Below are positions 1 to 8,633 of a DNA stretch of 38,191 nucleotides, piece after piece. Under the pieces are notes generated by a model. It did no database searches, was not told where the DNA came from, and saw only the letters and a program-made list of their open reading frames with translations. A program made the position numbers and the translations under genes. Each line of letters opens with the position of its first letter. Positions within the stretch are counted from its first letter, which is position 1. This DNA comes from Prevotella sp. Lineage in GTDB: Bacteria > Bacteroidota > Bacteroidia > Bacteroidales > Bacteroidaceae. The DNA is taken from positions 1 through 38,191 of the forward strand of contig JAEEHW010000086.1 of assembly GCA_016281055.1 (NCBI GenBank), given 5' to 3'.

Positions 1-139
1 GGGTACTCCATCCTCTCAACTGAATGGCTTTATTATCACTGGTACACAACTGGTTATCAACTAATTTCAAACTTTTTACAGTTGCACTTATATTGGTTAC
101 GATACAAAAGAAAAAGAATAAAAGATAAAACTTACGCAT
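1..139 (-). CDS. Partial secreted glycoside hydrolase, probably GH5 cellulase-like (N-terminus only)
   Basis: An ATG at 139-137 on the minus strand opens a frame that stays open to the window edge, giving 46 codons. The start is a clear signal peptide (MRKFYLLFFFFCIVTNISA). It is followed by VKSLKLVDNQ and then AIQLRGWST. The pattern 'hydrophobic-VDN/xG-x(n)-hLRGhST' is the usual opening of the GH5 catalytic domain in endoglucanases and mannanases. The start lies 29 bp after the stop of the amylase-like gene on the same strand, so the two are probably cotranscribed. Because the catalytic residues lie outside the window, the family call rests only on the LRGWST-type motif. The opposite strand is also open here without a stop, but it has no start and no recognisable protein. 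An extracellular beta-glucan or mannan hydrolase would fit the neighbouring plant cell-wall enzymes. Confidence 0.6.
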   Translation of the reverse strand, partial: MRKFYLLFFFFCIVTNISATVKSLKLVDNQLCTSDNKAIQLRGWST

Positions 140-168
140 ATTAAATAATATTATTGAATACTTATTTC

Positions 169-1812
169 CTAACACAGTTTCCACACTCTCGCTCCGTATG
201 GTGGGACGATCATGCTGACGCTGTCATCACCCTTGACACAGAACGTGGTCTTGTCGCCGGAGAGCAGGTCGGCAGCTGTATATTTTTTCTCTTTGATATC
301 AAGTAGTTCAACGGCATGACGAGGTATCTTCACGTCTATATCCACAGCGTTACCGTTGAAGTTACATACTACGAGCAGAGTATTCTTATCGTTCTTACGC
401 AGGAAAGCATACTGCTTATTGTTGTCGAAATGCGCAGACCACGGATTTACATACATAAGGTCATAGAATGCGCCGTCAACAGCCTTCTCCTTACGCGCTA
501 TCTGAAGCACTTTTTCGTGTATGTCGTATATATACTGTTCTTCAGCAGTCAAGGTGCCGTCGGCAGCACGACACAGAGTGTCCACGCTCCAGTAGTCGAA
601 GATGGTGGTGCGACCGTCCTTGCCACTGAATCCTTCCTTATCCATGCCACGCTCTCCATACTCCTCACCTGCATAAAGCATGAAAGGGTTAGAGCGCATC
701 AGCACCGAAGCAACAAGTCCCGGCACACCCTTGCGGGCATCGCCGGCAAAGAAGTCGGATGCTATGCGTTGCTCGTCATGGTTCTCGAGGAAATAAAGCA
801 TGTGACTGGCGATATCGTCGGTTGACTGCCAAGCCCCCGTTATGAAACTGGCGCTGCCATGACCACAGATTACATTGCGTACGGTATCATACATGCCCAC
901 CTTGTCATACAGGTAGTCAAAGCCGGAAGCGATATAGTTGCGGTATTCAGCAGGATTATACACCTCGCCAATGAAGATAATGTCGGGATGGCGATATTTC
1001 ACCTTGTCGGTGGCCCATGCCCAGAACGACGCCGGCACCATCTCCGCCATGTCGCACCGGAAACCGTCTATGCCCTTCTGTGCCCAGAAGAGAAGTATGT
1101 CGGTCATCTTATTCCATGTGTCGGGAATAGGGTTGAAATGTCCCTGTCCAGTATAGTAGTCCACGCCATAGTTAAGTTTCACAGTCTCATACCAGTCATT
1201 CATTCCCGGATGCGGGTCGAAATGGTCGTTGCCCGTTGACTTGGCTGGATACTCCTCATAACCGCCTGCATCAAACTGTGGTTCGAACTTGCAGCCCGGA
1301 CAATAGTAGAAATTATTCTGCGGCGAGAAACCCTGCTCCTGATCATCGCCGGCGCCAAGGTCTTTCACACCCTTTGGCTTTGCAATGGACTGGTATTGCC
1401 GTGCCACATGGTTTGGTACGAAATCCATTATCACCTTCAGTCCGGCACGGTGCGCACGACTGACAAGTGCCTCAAACTCCTGCATACGCTTGTCCACGTT
1501 CACTGCAAGGTCCGGGTCCACATCGTAATAATCACAGATGGCATATGGTGACCCAGCCCTGCCTTTCACCACCGATGGGTGCTGCACAGGAATACCATAT
1601 TTGGAATAGTCTGTCTGCGTAGCATGACGAATCACGCCTGTGAACCACACATGCGAGAAGCCCATCTGTCGGATGTGCTTCAGGGTTTTCGTATCAAAAT
1701 CATTGAACTTGCCCGTACCGTTGTCGTTTACTGTCCCCCACTCTTTTCGTGTAGTATTGCGGTTGCCGTATAGTCGGGTAAAAACTTGGTATATCAGAAC
1801 TTTTGTATTCAT
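169..1812 (-). CDS. GH13 alpha-amylase family enzyme, no signal peptide
   Basis: This 547-residue protein has the four conserved GH13 regions: VIMDFVPNH (about 127-135), GFRCDMAEM with the nucleophile Asp254, IIFIGEVYNP with the acid/base Glu283, and LENHDEQR with the third carboxylate Asp346. The (beta/alpha)8 barrel is followed by a C-terminal all-beta domain (about 450-547). It starts MNTKVLIYQVFTRLYGN with no signal peptide, so it probably acts in the cytoplasm on imported alpha-glucans or maltodextrins, unlike the secreted enzymes upstream. The exact specificity (alpha-amylase, trehalose-type or other GH13) cannot be read from the motifs. It has its own promoter at 1864-1894 and is followed after 29 bp by a GH5-like gene. 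It is complete, and its catalytic triad is intact. Confidence 0.9.
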   Translation of the reverse strand: MNTKVLIYQVFTRLYGNRNTTRKEWGTVNDNGTGKFNDFDTKTLKHIRQMGFSHVWFTGVIRHATQTDYSKYGIPVQHPSVVKGRAGSPYAICDYYDVDPDLAVNVDKRMQEFEALVSRAHRAGLKVIMDFVPNHVARQYQSIAKPKGVKDLGAGDDQEQGFSPQNNFYYCPGCKFEPQFDAGGYEEYPAKSTGNDHFDPHPGMNDWYETVKLNYGVDYYTGQGHFNPIPDTWNKMTDILLFWAQKGIDGFRCDMAEMVPASFWAWATDKVKYRHPDIIFIGEVYNPAEYRNYIASGFDYLYDKVGMYDTVRNVICGHGSASFITGAWQSTDDIASHMLYFLENHDEQRIASDFFAGDARKGVPGLVASVLMRSNPFMLYAGEEYGERGMDKEGFSGKDGRTTIFDYWSVDTLCRAADGTLTAEEQYIYDIHEKVLQIARKEKAVDGAFYDLMYVNPWSAHFDNNKQYAFLRKNDKNTLLVVCNFNGNAVDIDVKIPRHAVELLDIKEKKYTAADLLSGDKTTFCVKGDDSVSMIVPPYGARVWKLC

Positions 1813-1863
1813 AATTGCTTTTTTAGGTTATAAGGGTTTCATGTTATCAAGTTATTGCGAGTA

Positions 1864-1894
1864 CAAAGTTAATGCTTTTTTTTCATACAACAAA
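1864..1894 (-). promoter_or_regulatory. Bacteroidota-type promoter for the amylase-like gene
   Basis: Read on the minus strand, TTTG (1894-1891) is followed after 19 bp by TAACTTTG (1871-1864), matching the -33 TTTG / -7 TAnnTTTG consensus of the Bacteroidota housekeeping sigma factor. The predicted start of transcription leaves a leader of about 45 nt before the ATG at 1812. It makes the amylase and GH5-like genes a unit separate from the RG lyase. Confidence 0.75.
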
Positions 1895-1944
1895 GAAAAA
1901 GCAGAAAAACTTTATCAAGCACACTTATCACCACAAATGGTGCA

Positions 1945-4125
1945 TTATCGCCTTATGAGGATTTTACGGTCTCCAACTATGCGTATGCCGCCATGCCTCA
2001 CGTCGGTTGCACGACCGCTCAAGTCATATATTTTATTATCTTCCTTGATGCTGACCTGCGTCGGCATATTATGTATGTTTTCTATACCATCAGCACCGTT
2101 GTCAACCAGCGGTACCTGACTCATGTCCATATCTGCACCGAAATAGTACCCAAGATTGGTGGGCTGGTTGTAACCGATGTTCTGATTCACGCAACTCATG
2201 AAATATGTATGGTCGCTCATCAGATACGGGAACTTATAGTCTGAAGGATACCATGTAGAGAAAATCTTGATATCCTTAAGCTTTGTACCGTCAGGCACAA
2301 TGAACTCCTCGCGCCAGTCGCCAAAGAGGTCGCCATACCAGCATGTGTTTGACTTAGTGCCGTTGATGAACGATTCATTATACCTATATATAGTAAAGGT
2401 ACGTCCATACGCCGGACTTTCTATGATATTCTCGTTAATCAGCTGTCTTGACAATGTACCATCGAACCAAATGCCGGCATTGCATGATTTCGGCTTATAG
2501 CCCAGGTCAGTGGTACCGTCTGCCGTCCAAGCATTTGAGCCATACCACCAAAACTCATATCCTGGAGAACTGGGATCTATATCTGCCGTCATGCATCGTC
2601 CCATATCGTTATCCTCTGCGGCGGATTTCTCCCATATCACAGAACCATCCTTGGCATCATGCAGAGCCACCATTGTCTTGCCATGTTCAAGACAGTGATA
2701 CACCTGCAAGCCTTCACGATCAGGTAGGAACTTACCCACATGGTTGGCATCGCCATGCCCCAGACCGGTAGTCCACAAACCTTGTCCGTCATGGTCAACG
2801 GCCATGGAACCATACATCACCTCATCATATCCGTCACCATCAAGATCAGCAACGTTAAGCGAATGGTTGCCCTGTGCAGCGTATGCGCTGTTAGGCTTGC
2901 CGTCTTTGCCATAGCCTGCAGCATTGGTATCAAAATGCCACAAGCGCTCTAACTTGTTATTACGCCAATTCCATGCTTCCAACACGCTGCGATCGTATGC
3001 ACCACGGCATATCAATGCTGATGGCAAACCTGAATCATCAAAACAACCTACGCCAATGCGGAAAGAGCATGCACGCTTCCAGTAGTCATCACCCCATACC
3101 TTTGATGTCTCTCGAGGAATGAATTTTTCACGTGCCAGTTCCATACCAGTCTTGCCGTCAATCACAGAAATAAACTCCGGACCGTCTGAATTGTAGTTAT
3201 CTATCCATCCGCGTTCTTTCTCTGACTTGTAATAGTTATACCATGTACGATAGTCTATCTTGCCGTCATTGTTCACATCGCCAATAGCTTGTCCGTCACC
3301 AAACACGGTGCCCTCACAAGTACGGATGACCATCTCAGCACAGCCGTCGCCATCAAAATCGGCAACGGCAAACGAGGAACTGTTTCCAACGATGATTCCT
3401 GGTCCGCCCTTGATGCGCCACAATAACGTGCCGTCAAGCTTATAAGCATCCCATATCACTGCATGTATGGTGGCTCGTGAGGAATAGTTTGCTCCGATAC
3501 ACTCCTCGTCACGCAATACACCGGTAGCACTGTTGTATGTAGCCTGCAGACGCTTAACAATGATTTCGGGTACACCGTCACCGTCAAGATCGCCTACTGA
3601 ACAGTCGTTTGCCTGATATACCACGGTATCATTGTCACAGACGTCTTTCGTATCTTTCAGCGGAATACTTACATACGGCAGTTTTTCAGTCACTATTCTA
3701 TTGTCAACGACAAGGGAATCTATGGCATTCATGCGCAGCATAGCCTTTGCATCAGCATTGCTTATTATTGAGGGTGCAGCACCATTGAAATATTTGCCGC
3801 TTACGAGGTAGTACACCTGTTCTGCTGCCGGCAAGTCCATCTGTACACAGGTGCAGTTCTTCACATCCTTAGCCTGCCTTGTAAGCAAGCCGTTCACGTT
3901 GTTTGCCGCACGGCTATACAGATGGAACGACGTCTCCCAAGTGTCTGTGGGCAACATACGCCAACTTACCAGCAATTTACCTGTATGCGTCTTATAGTCG
4001 CCCGTCGAGGCATTGCTCTGATTATTCAACGATGCCCACATCCTGCGTGGCGATGTCTGGGCCACGACTGTCATCGTGGCCACAATCCACAATAGTGTAA
4101 TATATACCTTCTTTATGATATGCAT
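1945..4125 (-). CDS. Rhamnogalacturonan lyase, polysaccharide lyase family 11, secreted
   Basis: This 726-residue protein has a signal peptide (MHIIKKVYITLLWIVATMTVVAQ), a small N-terminal beta domain with the phrase LLVSWRMLPTD, and then an eight-bladed propeller of the PL11 type. The propeller carries repeated calcium-binding loops: GDLDGDGVPEI, ADFDGDGCAEM, GDVNNDGKID and ADLDGDGYDEV. PL11 signatures include WRIKGGPGI, GNHSLNVADLDGDG and GHGDANHVGKFLPDREG. Family members cleave the alpha-1,4 bond between rhamnose and galacturonate in the rhamnogalacturonan-I backbone by beta-elimination. The C-terminus (IYDLSGRATDV to RKILIRR) resembles a Prevotella T9SS C-terminal sorting tail, so export through the SprA translocon is likely. 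It follows the GH2 gene by 36 bp with no promoter between them, so they form one unit. Confidence 0.92.
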   Translation of the reverse strand: MHIIKKVYITLLWIVATMTVVAQTSPRRMWASLNNQSNASTGDYKTHTGKLLVSWRMLPTDTWETSFHLYSRAANNVNGLLTRQAKDVKNCTCVQMDLPAAEQVYYLVSGKYFNGAAPSIISNADAKAMLRMNAIDSLVVDNRIVTEKLPYVSIPLKDTKDVCDNDTVVYQANDCSVGDLDGDGVPEIIVKRLQATYNSATGVLRDEECIGANYSSRATIHAVIWDAYKLDGTLLWRIKGGPGIIVGNSSSFAVADFDGDGCAEMVIRTCEGTVFGDGQAIGDVNNDGKIDYRTWYNYYKSEKERGWIDNYNSDGPEFISVIDGKTGMELAREKFIPRETSKVWGDDYWKRACSFRIGVGCFDDSGLPSALICRGAYDRSVLEAWNWRNNKLERLWHFDTNAAGYGKDGKPNSAYAAQGNHSLNVADLDGDGYDEVMYGSMAVDHDGQGLWTTGLGHGDANHVGKFLPDREGLQVYHCLEHGKTMVALHDAKDGSVIWEKSAAEDNDMGRCMTADIDPSSPGYEFWWYGSNAWTADGTTDLGYKPKSCNAGIWFDGTLSRQLINENIIESPAYGRTFTIYRYNESFINGTKSNTCWYGDLFGDWREEFIVPDGTKLKDIKIFSTWYPSDYKFPYLMSDHTYFMSCVNQNIGYNQPTNLGYYFGADMDMSQVPLVDNGADGIENIHNMPTQVSIKEDNKIYDLSGRATDVRHGGIRIVGDRKILIRR

Positions 4126-4161
4126 AGTATTTTTCTTCTTTACTTATAAAAAACAGCTACA

Positions 4162-7100
4162 TTACAGTTTTTCGAGAAACTCCACCTCTACGATGCGTAG
4201 CTCGTTTTTGTTCTTATCACCATCTTTGGCTTTAAACAGATCCAGTTCACCGGCGGCTGGCTCTGCAACCTCCACAATGCCACCAAAAGCATCCTCATCC
4301 TTACCTGCGCCCTTCAGGCGGATGGTAATCTCATTTGTCTTGACAGATGCAGTAGGCTTCAAGTGTATGTATCCAAGACTACGACTGGTCTCACCACTCC
4401 AAATGAGTTTCTTGCCAGCATATATCTCCAGTGGATAACTGCGCAGACGCCAGCCTGTCAGTTTGATGCAAACGTCATCAACAACTGTTTTCTTAGCCAA
4501 CGTATAGGTAATCCATGCAGTTGAAAGACGACCGTCGTTCTTCCATTCCGACAGTTCATTATCATCATAACTGTCTGATGCAATATTATCATTACATCCT
4601 GCCTTTACAGAGACAATGCTTATTTCACGTGCTTTCTCCTGATATGAAGGTGTGAGAGGTGTCTCGCCACGGCCATGGCGTCCTTTGAGGGTGAGGCGTG
4701 GCTGATGACTCGTAATGTCAACCTTGGAGGTATGAACTTCCATAGTGGCAGGTTCAAGACCTTCGGCACTGGCAGTGAGTCTTATGCTACCGGCATTGAC
4801 AGTGCTGCGTACGAGCACCCGGTTTACGCCACATTCCACTGGGAGATCTGTAGAACCAACATAGTTGTCGGATATATTCTTTGTGGCAGCAGTATCAAGC
4901 AATCCCTTATGGCGCACGGTGTCAGGCACTTGCATATCCTTATTGTTGCGTGCAGCAATACCACCGATCCACTGTCCCTCACCGGTAAGGTCGAAGTGTA
5001 TCATGTGGTTATCGAGCGGGCAGCGACGACCTTTACTGTCAACCACCTGCACTTCAAACAGAACCATGTCGGCACCATCGGCCTTCATGCCTTCCGGATT
5101 CTCTATGGCAGAGAGTTTGATTCGGCAAGGCTCTCCTGCGGTTTCCAATGAATATCTGCTGCCGTCAGAGCCTACAGCCTCAAGTGTACCTCTTTCAAAA
5201 GCCACATCCTTGAATGTATGCAGGAAACGATAGTTCTTCTGTCCCTTGCCCAGACTCTTGCCGTTAAGGAACAGTTCTACCTCATCGGCGGTAGAAACGA
5301 CATATACTGGTTTTACCGTTCCTTCGTTGTAATTCCAGTGACCTACTATGTAAGTTTGGTGTTTTTCCGGCTCTACCCATCCGTCCCACATCACCTGATG
5401 TGCATAGAAGGCATCCTTGGGGATACGCATAGCATCAGTAACACCGCTGGTGCGGTAGTTTGACTCACCGCGATGGTGGGTATTGGTGTCAGAAAAGACG
5501 ATCTTTACGCCGCCTGACGACACACGGGTACCTGTGCCGGGACGCTCAAGATAATAGTCATACCAGCGGCGCACCATCTCAACGGCAAAGTTATCCATGT
5601 TGTGGTTATAGTCACCGGCGGGATTGCCACGATACAAGGGGCCGTCACCTTCTTTATGATAAGGATAACTGTATTCATCCCAGTATTTGCGCAAGCCTTC
5701 GTCACGACAGTATTCCATAGCCCACATGGGGTGCTTCTTTGACTTGTTGATGTATAGCATCTCACCACCATACTCCGCCTCGTCTATGTCGAGCATCTCA
5801 CGACTGCCGATGGCACGACCGCCATTGGGATCATACAAGTCGCGAATCTGTTTCATCTCTATCATATGTTCACGGCTGATACTCTCATTGCCAGACTCAT
5901 AGAATATGACAGAAGGATTATTACGGTTGTAAATGATGGCATCGCGCATTACGTCCTTACGCTGCAGCCAACGCGGGCCTTCAACATCTTTTTCTGCATC
6001 ACCGGCAGGCATCGCCTGAAGGAGTCCTACGCGGTCACACGACTCTATGTCTTGTTTCCACGGGGTGACATGCATCCACCTAACGAGGTTTCCGCCAGAC
6101 TGCACCATCAGGTCATTGCTGTAGTCGCTGAGCCATGCAGGAACAGAGATACCCACCCCTGGCCACTCGTTGGAGGTGCGCTGGGCATAGCCGTGCATCA
6201 TAAGCACACGGTCGTTAAGCCATATCTTGCCCTTACCAAACTGTGTCTTGCGGAAGCCTGTTCTCGTCGTTACGATATCATGTGCTACATTCCCTTCCGC
6301 GATGCCCGTCTTTACAGTATAGAGATAGCCATAGCCCCATGACCAGAAATGTAGTCCGCCGACAAGTTGCTGTGCTTTGAGAACACATGTTTCACCTGGC
6401 TTTACGACTACAGGTTCTCCACTGAAACGTGCTATTTCCTTTCCGTCAGCATCAAGCACGTCGGCAAAGAGACTGACGGTATGTTCAACAGTATCCTCAT
6501 TCTTCACCTGAGACTCTGCATGTATTACGGCCTTGTGTCCTGGAATGTCAAAGTCTGTAGCATATATATATGTACCTGTTGTGCCGAGATTGCTGTACAA
6601 GGGTAATGTCTGATAAACCTTGTCCGTCACATGAAGCCACACATTCTTTGGTATTCCACCGTAGTTGGCATTAAAATTTCTGTCGTTCCACTGATAGCGG
6701 CTGTCATATTGACGAGAGCGGTATGTCCAATGGTTGTCGCAACGCACTGCAAGCACATTGTCACCTTCCTTAATGTAAGGTGTGAGGTCGAAACCGCATG
6801 CCATAACACCATTCTCACTGTATCCGAGATGATGACCGTTCAGATAGAAGTCTGCTCCCTGGCGAACACCCTCAAACTCCACGAATACTTTTCTGTCTTT
6901 GATGTCATGCATGGAGAAATGTTTGCGATACCAGACTATTGTATCTGTCAAATCAACGATATCCTTACGGAAAGCCTCATCACCATTAAAGGCGTATGGG
7001 AGCGTGACTTGCTTCCAATTACCGTCATCAAAGTCGTTATGGTCGGCATTATCGAAATCGCCAACCTCCAAACGCCATTCTCCATTAAAATTCAGCCTTT

Positions 7101-7179
7101 CACGATTTGCGGCATTTGTCGTCATACCAGATATGATCATCAATGCCGTCAGAATACTCGTTACTATTATTTTCTTCAT
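4162..7179 (-). CDS. GH2 family beta-glycosidase (beta-galactosidase-like), exported
   Basis: About 1005 residues from the chosen start MKKIIVTSILTALM (signal peptide ending near TNA). A longer in-frame start at 7230 was rejected because the -7 element at 7235-7242 would place transcription start near or inside it, and because MKK begins the signal peptide. Domain order: jelly-roll sugar-binding domain (FNGEWRLEVGDF, about 30-190), Ig-like domain, TIM barrel (about 320-560), then a DUF4982-like domain (ADEVELFLNGKSLG), an Ig-like domain and a C-terminal F5/8-type beta domain. The likely acid/base is Glu432 in YESGNES and the likely nucleophile Glu489 in WAMEYC. The substrate is not fixed by motif; its partnership with an RG lyase suggests galactosyl side chains of rhamnogalacturonan-I. 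Confidence 0.88.
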   Translation of the reverse strand: MKKIIVTSILTALMIISGMTTNAANRERLNFNGEWRLEVGDFDNADHNDFDDGNWKQVTLPYAFNGDEAFRKDIVDLTDTIVWYRKHFSMHDIKDRKVFVEFEGVRQGADFYLNGHHLGYSENGVMACGFDLTPYIKEGDNVLAVRCDNHWTYRSRQYDSRYQWNDRNFNANYGGIPKNVWLHVTDKVYQTLPLYSNLGTTGTYIYATDFDIPGHKAVIHAESQVKNEDTVEHTVSLFADVLDADGKEIARFSGEPVVVKPGETCVLKAQQLVGGLHFWSWGYGYLYTVKTGIAEGNVAHDIVTTRTGFRKTQFGKGKIWLNDRVLMMHGYAQRTSNEWPGVGISVPAWLSDYSNDLMVQSGGNLVRWMHVTPWKQDIESCDRVGLLQAMPAGDAEKDVEGPRWLQRKDVMRDAIIYNRNNPSVIFYESGNESISREHMIEMKQIRDLYDPNGGRAIGSREMLDIDEAEYGGEMLYINKSKKHPMWAMEYCRDEGLRKYWDEYSYPYHKEGDGPLYRGNPAGDYNHNMDNFAVEMVRRWYDYYLERPGTGTRVSSGGVKIVFSDTNTHHRGESNYRTSGVTDAMRIPKDAFYAHQVMWDGWVEPEKHQTYIVGHWNYNEGTVKPVYVVSTADEVELFLNGKSLGKGQKNYRFLHTFKDVAFERGTLEAVGSDGSRYSLETAGEPCRIKLSAIENPEGMKADGADMVLFEVQVVDSKGRRCPLDNHMIHFDLTGEGQWIGGIAARNNKDMQVPDTVRHKGLLDTAATKNISDNYVGSTDLPVECGVNRVLVRSTVNAGSIRLTASAEGLEPATMEVHTSKVDITSHQPRLTLKGRHGRGETPLTPSYQEKAREISIVSVKAGCNDNIASDSYDDNELSEWKNDGRLSTAWITYTLAKKTVVDDVCIKLTGWRLRSYPLEIYAGKKLIWSGETSRSLGYIHLKPTASVKTNEITIRLKGAGKDEDAFGGIVEVAEPAAGELDLFKAKDGDKNKNELRIVEVEFLEKL

Positions 7180-7234
7180 TGTTTTCGTTTTATACGTTTC
7201 ATTAATCATAGTACATAGAATAGGAATCACGTTG

Positions 7235-7242
7235 CAAAGTTA
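7235..7242 (-). promoter_or_regulatory. -7 element of the GH2/RG-lyase promoter
   Basis: The minus strand reads TAACTTTG here, identical to the -7 element of the amylase promoter. No TTTG occurs 19-20 bp upstream (about 7262-7266), so the -33 half is weak and the promoter may need an activator, as polysaccharide-utilisation genes often do. Transcription would begin near 7228, leaving a leader of about 50 nt to the MKK start. Confidence 0.5.
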
Positions 7243-7380
7243 AACATTTTCTGATAAAACATGTGGTCTTTTTGTTTCAAAAAGGGGGAAAACACATTTT
7301 TTTCAACTATTTTTGCTGATGTTTTTTGTTTCGGATACAGAATTCCTCCTATTAGAAACACGTCCCCCAACGGTTTGTAT

Positions 7381-7415
7381 GAAAGGTGAAAGGTGAAAGG
7401 TGAAAAGTGAAAAGT
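7381..7415. repeat. Heptamer tandem repeat, five copies
   Basis: Three perfect copies of GAAAGGT are followed by two of GAAAAGT, head to tail. A similar RTGAAA-rich heptamer run lies directly in front of nadD (29552-29572). The repeat sits in the divergent gap, far from both neighbouring start codons. Confidence 0.85.
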
Positions 7416-7444
7416 GTATTCCTTAAAGAAAAGATGTTCCCCTA

Positions 7445-7498
7445 TAAAAAAATGCAAAATGTAAGCAAAACTCCCCGTTTGCTTACATTTTGTTTTTT
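7445..7498. terminator. Orphan bidirectional hairpin terminator
   Basis: Perfect 15-bp arms, CAAAATGTAAGCAAA (7455-7469) and its reverse complement (7478-7492), enclose an 8-nt loop. The hairpin is followed on the plus strand by six T (7493-7498) and preceded by seven A (7445-7451), which is a T-run on the minus strand. It has the form of an intrinsic terminator in both directions, yet neither neighbouring gene ends here. Confidence 0.65.
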
Positions 7499-7578
7499 CA
7501 AAAAGTACCGTCTGCAGAGCGAAACTAGAGCGGCTTTTCGGGGAAAATTATCGTAAAAAACAGTTTTTTTACACCATC

Positions 7579-7673
7579 GCATCGCAATATGAATGCTTTT
7601 ACATTGTAATATGTATGCTTTTACCGTGTAATAGCTATGCTTTTACAACGTGGAAGCATAGCTATTACGATGC
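7579..7673. repeat. 95-bp palindromic intergenic element, copy 1 (22-bp lattice)
   Basis: The element begins GCATCGCAA and ends TTACGATGC. Inside are three 11-bp cores of the form TTACnnnGTAA at 7599-7609, 7621-7631 and 7643-7653 (the last decayed to TTACAACGTGG), exactly 22 bp apart. The outer half-sites fall on the same lattice. The 11-bp words between the cores are variants of TAnnnATGCTT or its complement. Arms 7628-7642 and 7654-7668 are perfect 15-bp inverted repeats. Copy 2 at 24982-25076 has the same length and lattice and aligns without gaps. No coding content. Confidence 0.85.
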
Positions 7674-7895
7674 AATTTCATAGCTTTTAGGAAGAAAATA
7701 CGCCTCAACAAAAATACTCTTATTGATTATCAAGCAGTTACACTCGACTGAAATTTTCGCTGTACGCAAGCAGACGGCAGGTTGGTGACCTGTATCGCAA
7801 GGAATCGGCAGTTGGAAAAATCAATGTGTAGGCAAAACAGCAGAGAAACATGACAAAGTGTAAAAAATGCATCATGAGAAACATGTAGAAGGTTT

Positions 7896-7903
7896 TATCT
7901 TTG
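7896..7903 (+). promoter_or_regulatory. Possible -7 element for ruvA-sprA
   Basis: TATCTTTG matches TAnnTTTG, but the expected -33 TTTG near 7872-7876 is missing. Transcription would start near 7911 and give a leader of about 70 nt before the ruvA ATG at 7982. Confidence 0.4.
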
Positions 7904-7981
7904 CAAAAAAATGTGTTTATACAATAAACGGGGGGCGACGTGCGTTTTTTTATTTGACAGACTGTTTTTTATAACGAAAAA

Positions 7982-8605
7982 ATGATAGAATATATAAAGG
8001 GCGCACTGGCAGAGGTGACACCTGCACAGGCCGTGATAGAAACAACAAGCGGGGTGGGATATCTGCTGAACATCTCGCTGAACACTTATACTGCCATTCA
8101 GGACAAAAAAGACACAAAACTGTATGTTCACGAAGTGCTGATGACTGGCGGACGTGACGACTCGTTCACTCTCTACGGTTTCGCCACGAAGCAGGAGCGT
8201 GAGATATACCGCATGCTCATAACAGTAAGCGGCGTGGGCAGCAATACCGCACGCATGATACTGAGCGCCACAAGTCCGGCGGAGCTGGTAAACATAATAT
8301 CCACCGGCAACGAGAAGGCTCTGAAAGGCGTAAAAGGCATCGGACTGAAAACGGCTCAGCGCATCATCGTTGACCTGAGAGACAAGATGGCTTCTAACGG
8401 CATGATACAGGACATCACCACACAGGCTGACACTCTCGGCACGGCGGCAGTCAATACTGAGGTGCGCGACGAGGCTGTAGGTGCACTCACCATGCTTGGA
8501 TTCTCACCGGCTCCGAGTGCAAAGGTGGTAACCGACATACTGCAGATGTCGCCCGACATGCCTGTGGAGCAGGTAATAAAGCAAGCGCTGAAAATGATAA
8601 AATAA
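7982..8605 (+). CDS. ruvA: Holliday junction branch migration protein RuvA
   Basis: 207 residues, the normal RuvA length. The N-terminal OB-fold ([20 protein letters not shown], about 1-65) is followed by two helix-hairpin-helix motifs, [13 protein letters not shown] (82-94) and [13 protein letters not shown] (117-129), which bind the junction arms. A linker then leads to the C-terminal three-helix domain III ([13 protein letters not shown], about 155-207) that contacts RuvB. RuvA tetramers hold four-way DNA junctions while RuvB drives branch migration. ruvB and ruvC are not in the window. The gene is followed after 28 bp by sprA on the same strand, with no terminator between them, suggesting cotranscription. 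ATG start; no anomalies seen. Confidence 0.97.
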   Translation: MIEYIKGALAEVTPAQAVIETTSGVGYLLNISLNTYTAIQDKKDTKLYVHEVLMTGGRDDSFTLYGFATKQEREIYRMLITVSGVGSNTARMILSATSPAELVNIISTGNEKALKGVKGIGLKTAQRIIVDLRDKMASNGMIQDITTQADTLGTAAVNTEVRDEAVGALTMLGFSPAPSAKVVTDILQMSPDMPVEQVIKQALKMIK

Positions 8606-8633
8606 TTCTCCTACATAAACACTTTCCAATTCA

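Larger units (their letters stand above)
7243..7981. other. Long divergent intergenic region between GH2 and ruvA
   Basis: About 740 bp without a convincing gene. It holds a 35-bp heptamer repeat, an orphan bidirectional hairpin with T-runs on both sides, a 95-bp palindromic element and a possible -7 box for ruvA, each listed separately. A plus-strand TAnnTTTG match (TATTTTTG, 7308-7315) lacks a -33 TTTG. The stretch from about 7690 to 7890 shows no feature I recognise. Short reading frames here are AT-rich and lack family resemblance. Confidence 0.6.

Noticed and set aside
1..141. Plus-strand C-terminus of a gene entering from the left
   Set aside because: This frame is open, but the product has no recognisable features, whereas the minus strand gives a signal peptide plus a GH5-like start just after the amylase-like gene.
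4162..7230. GH2 start at 7230
   Set aside because: It would precede the expected transcription start from the -7 box at 7235-7242 and put 17 residues before the signal peptide.
7579..7673. Insertion sequence or transposase remnant
   Set aside because: No coding content and the structure is a 22-bp lattice, not an IS end; a non-autonomous mobile unit remains possible and is discussed as a finding.
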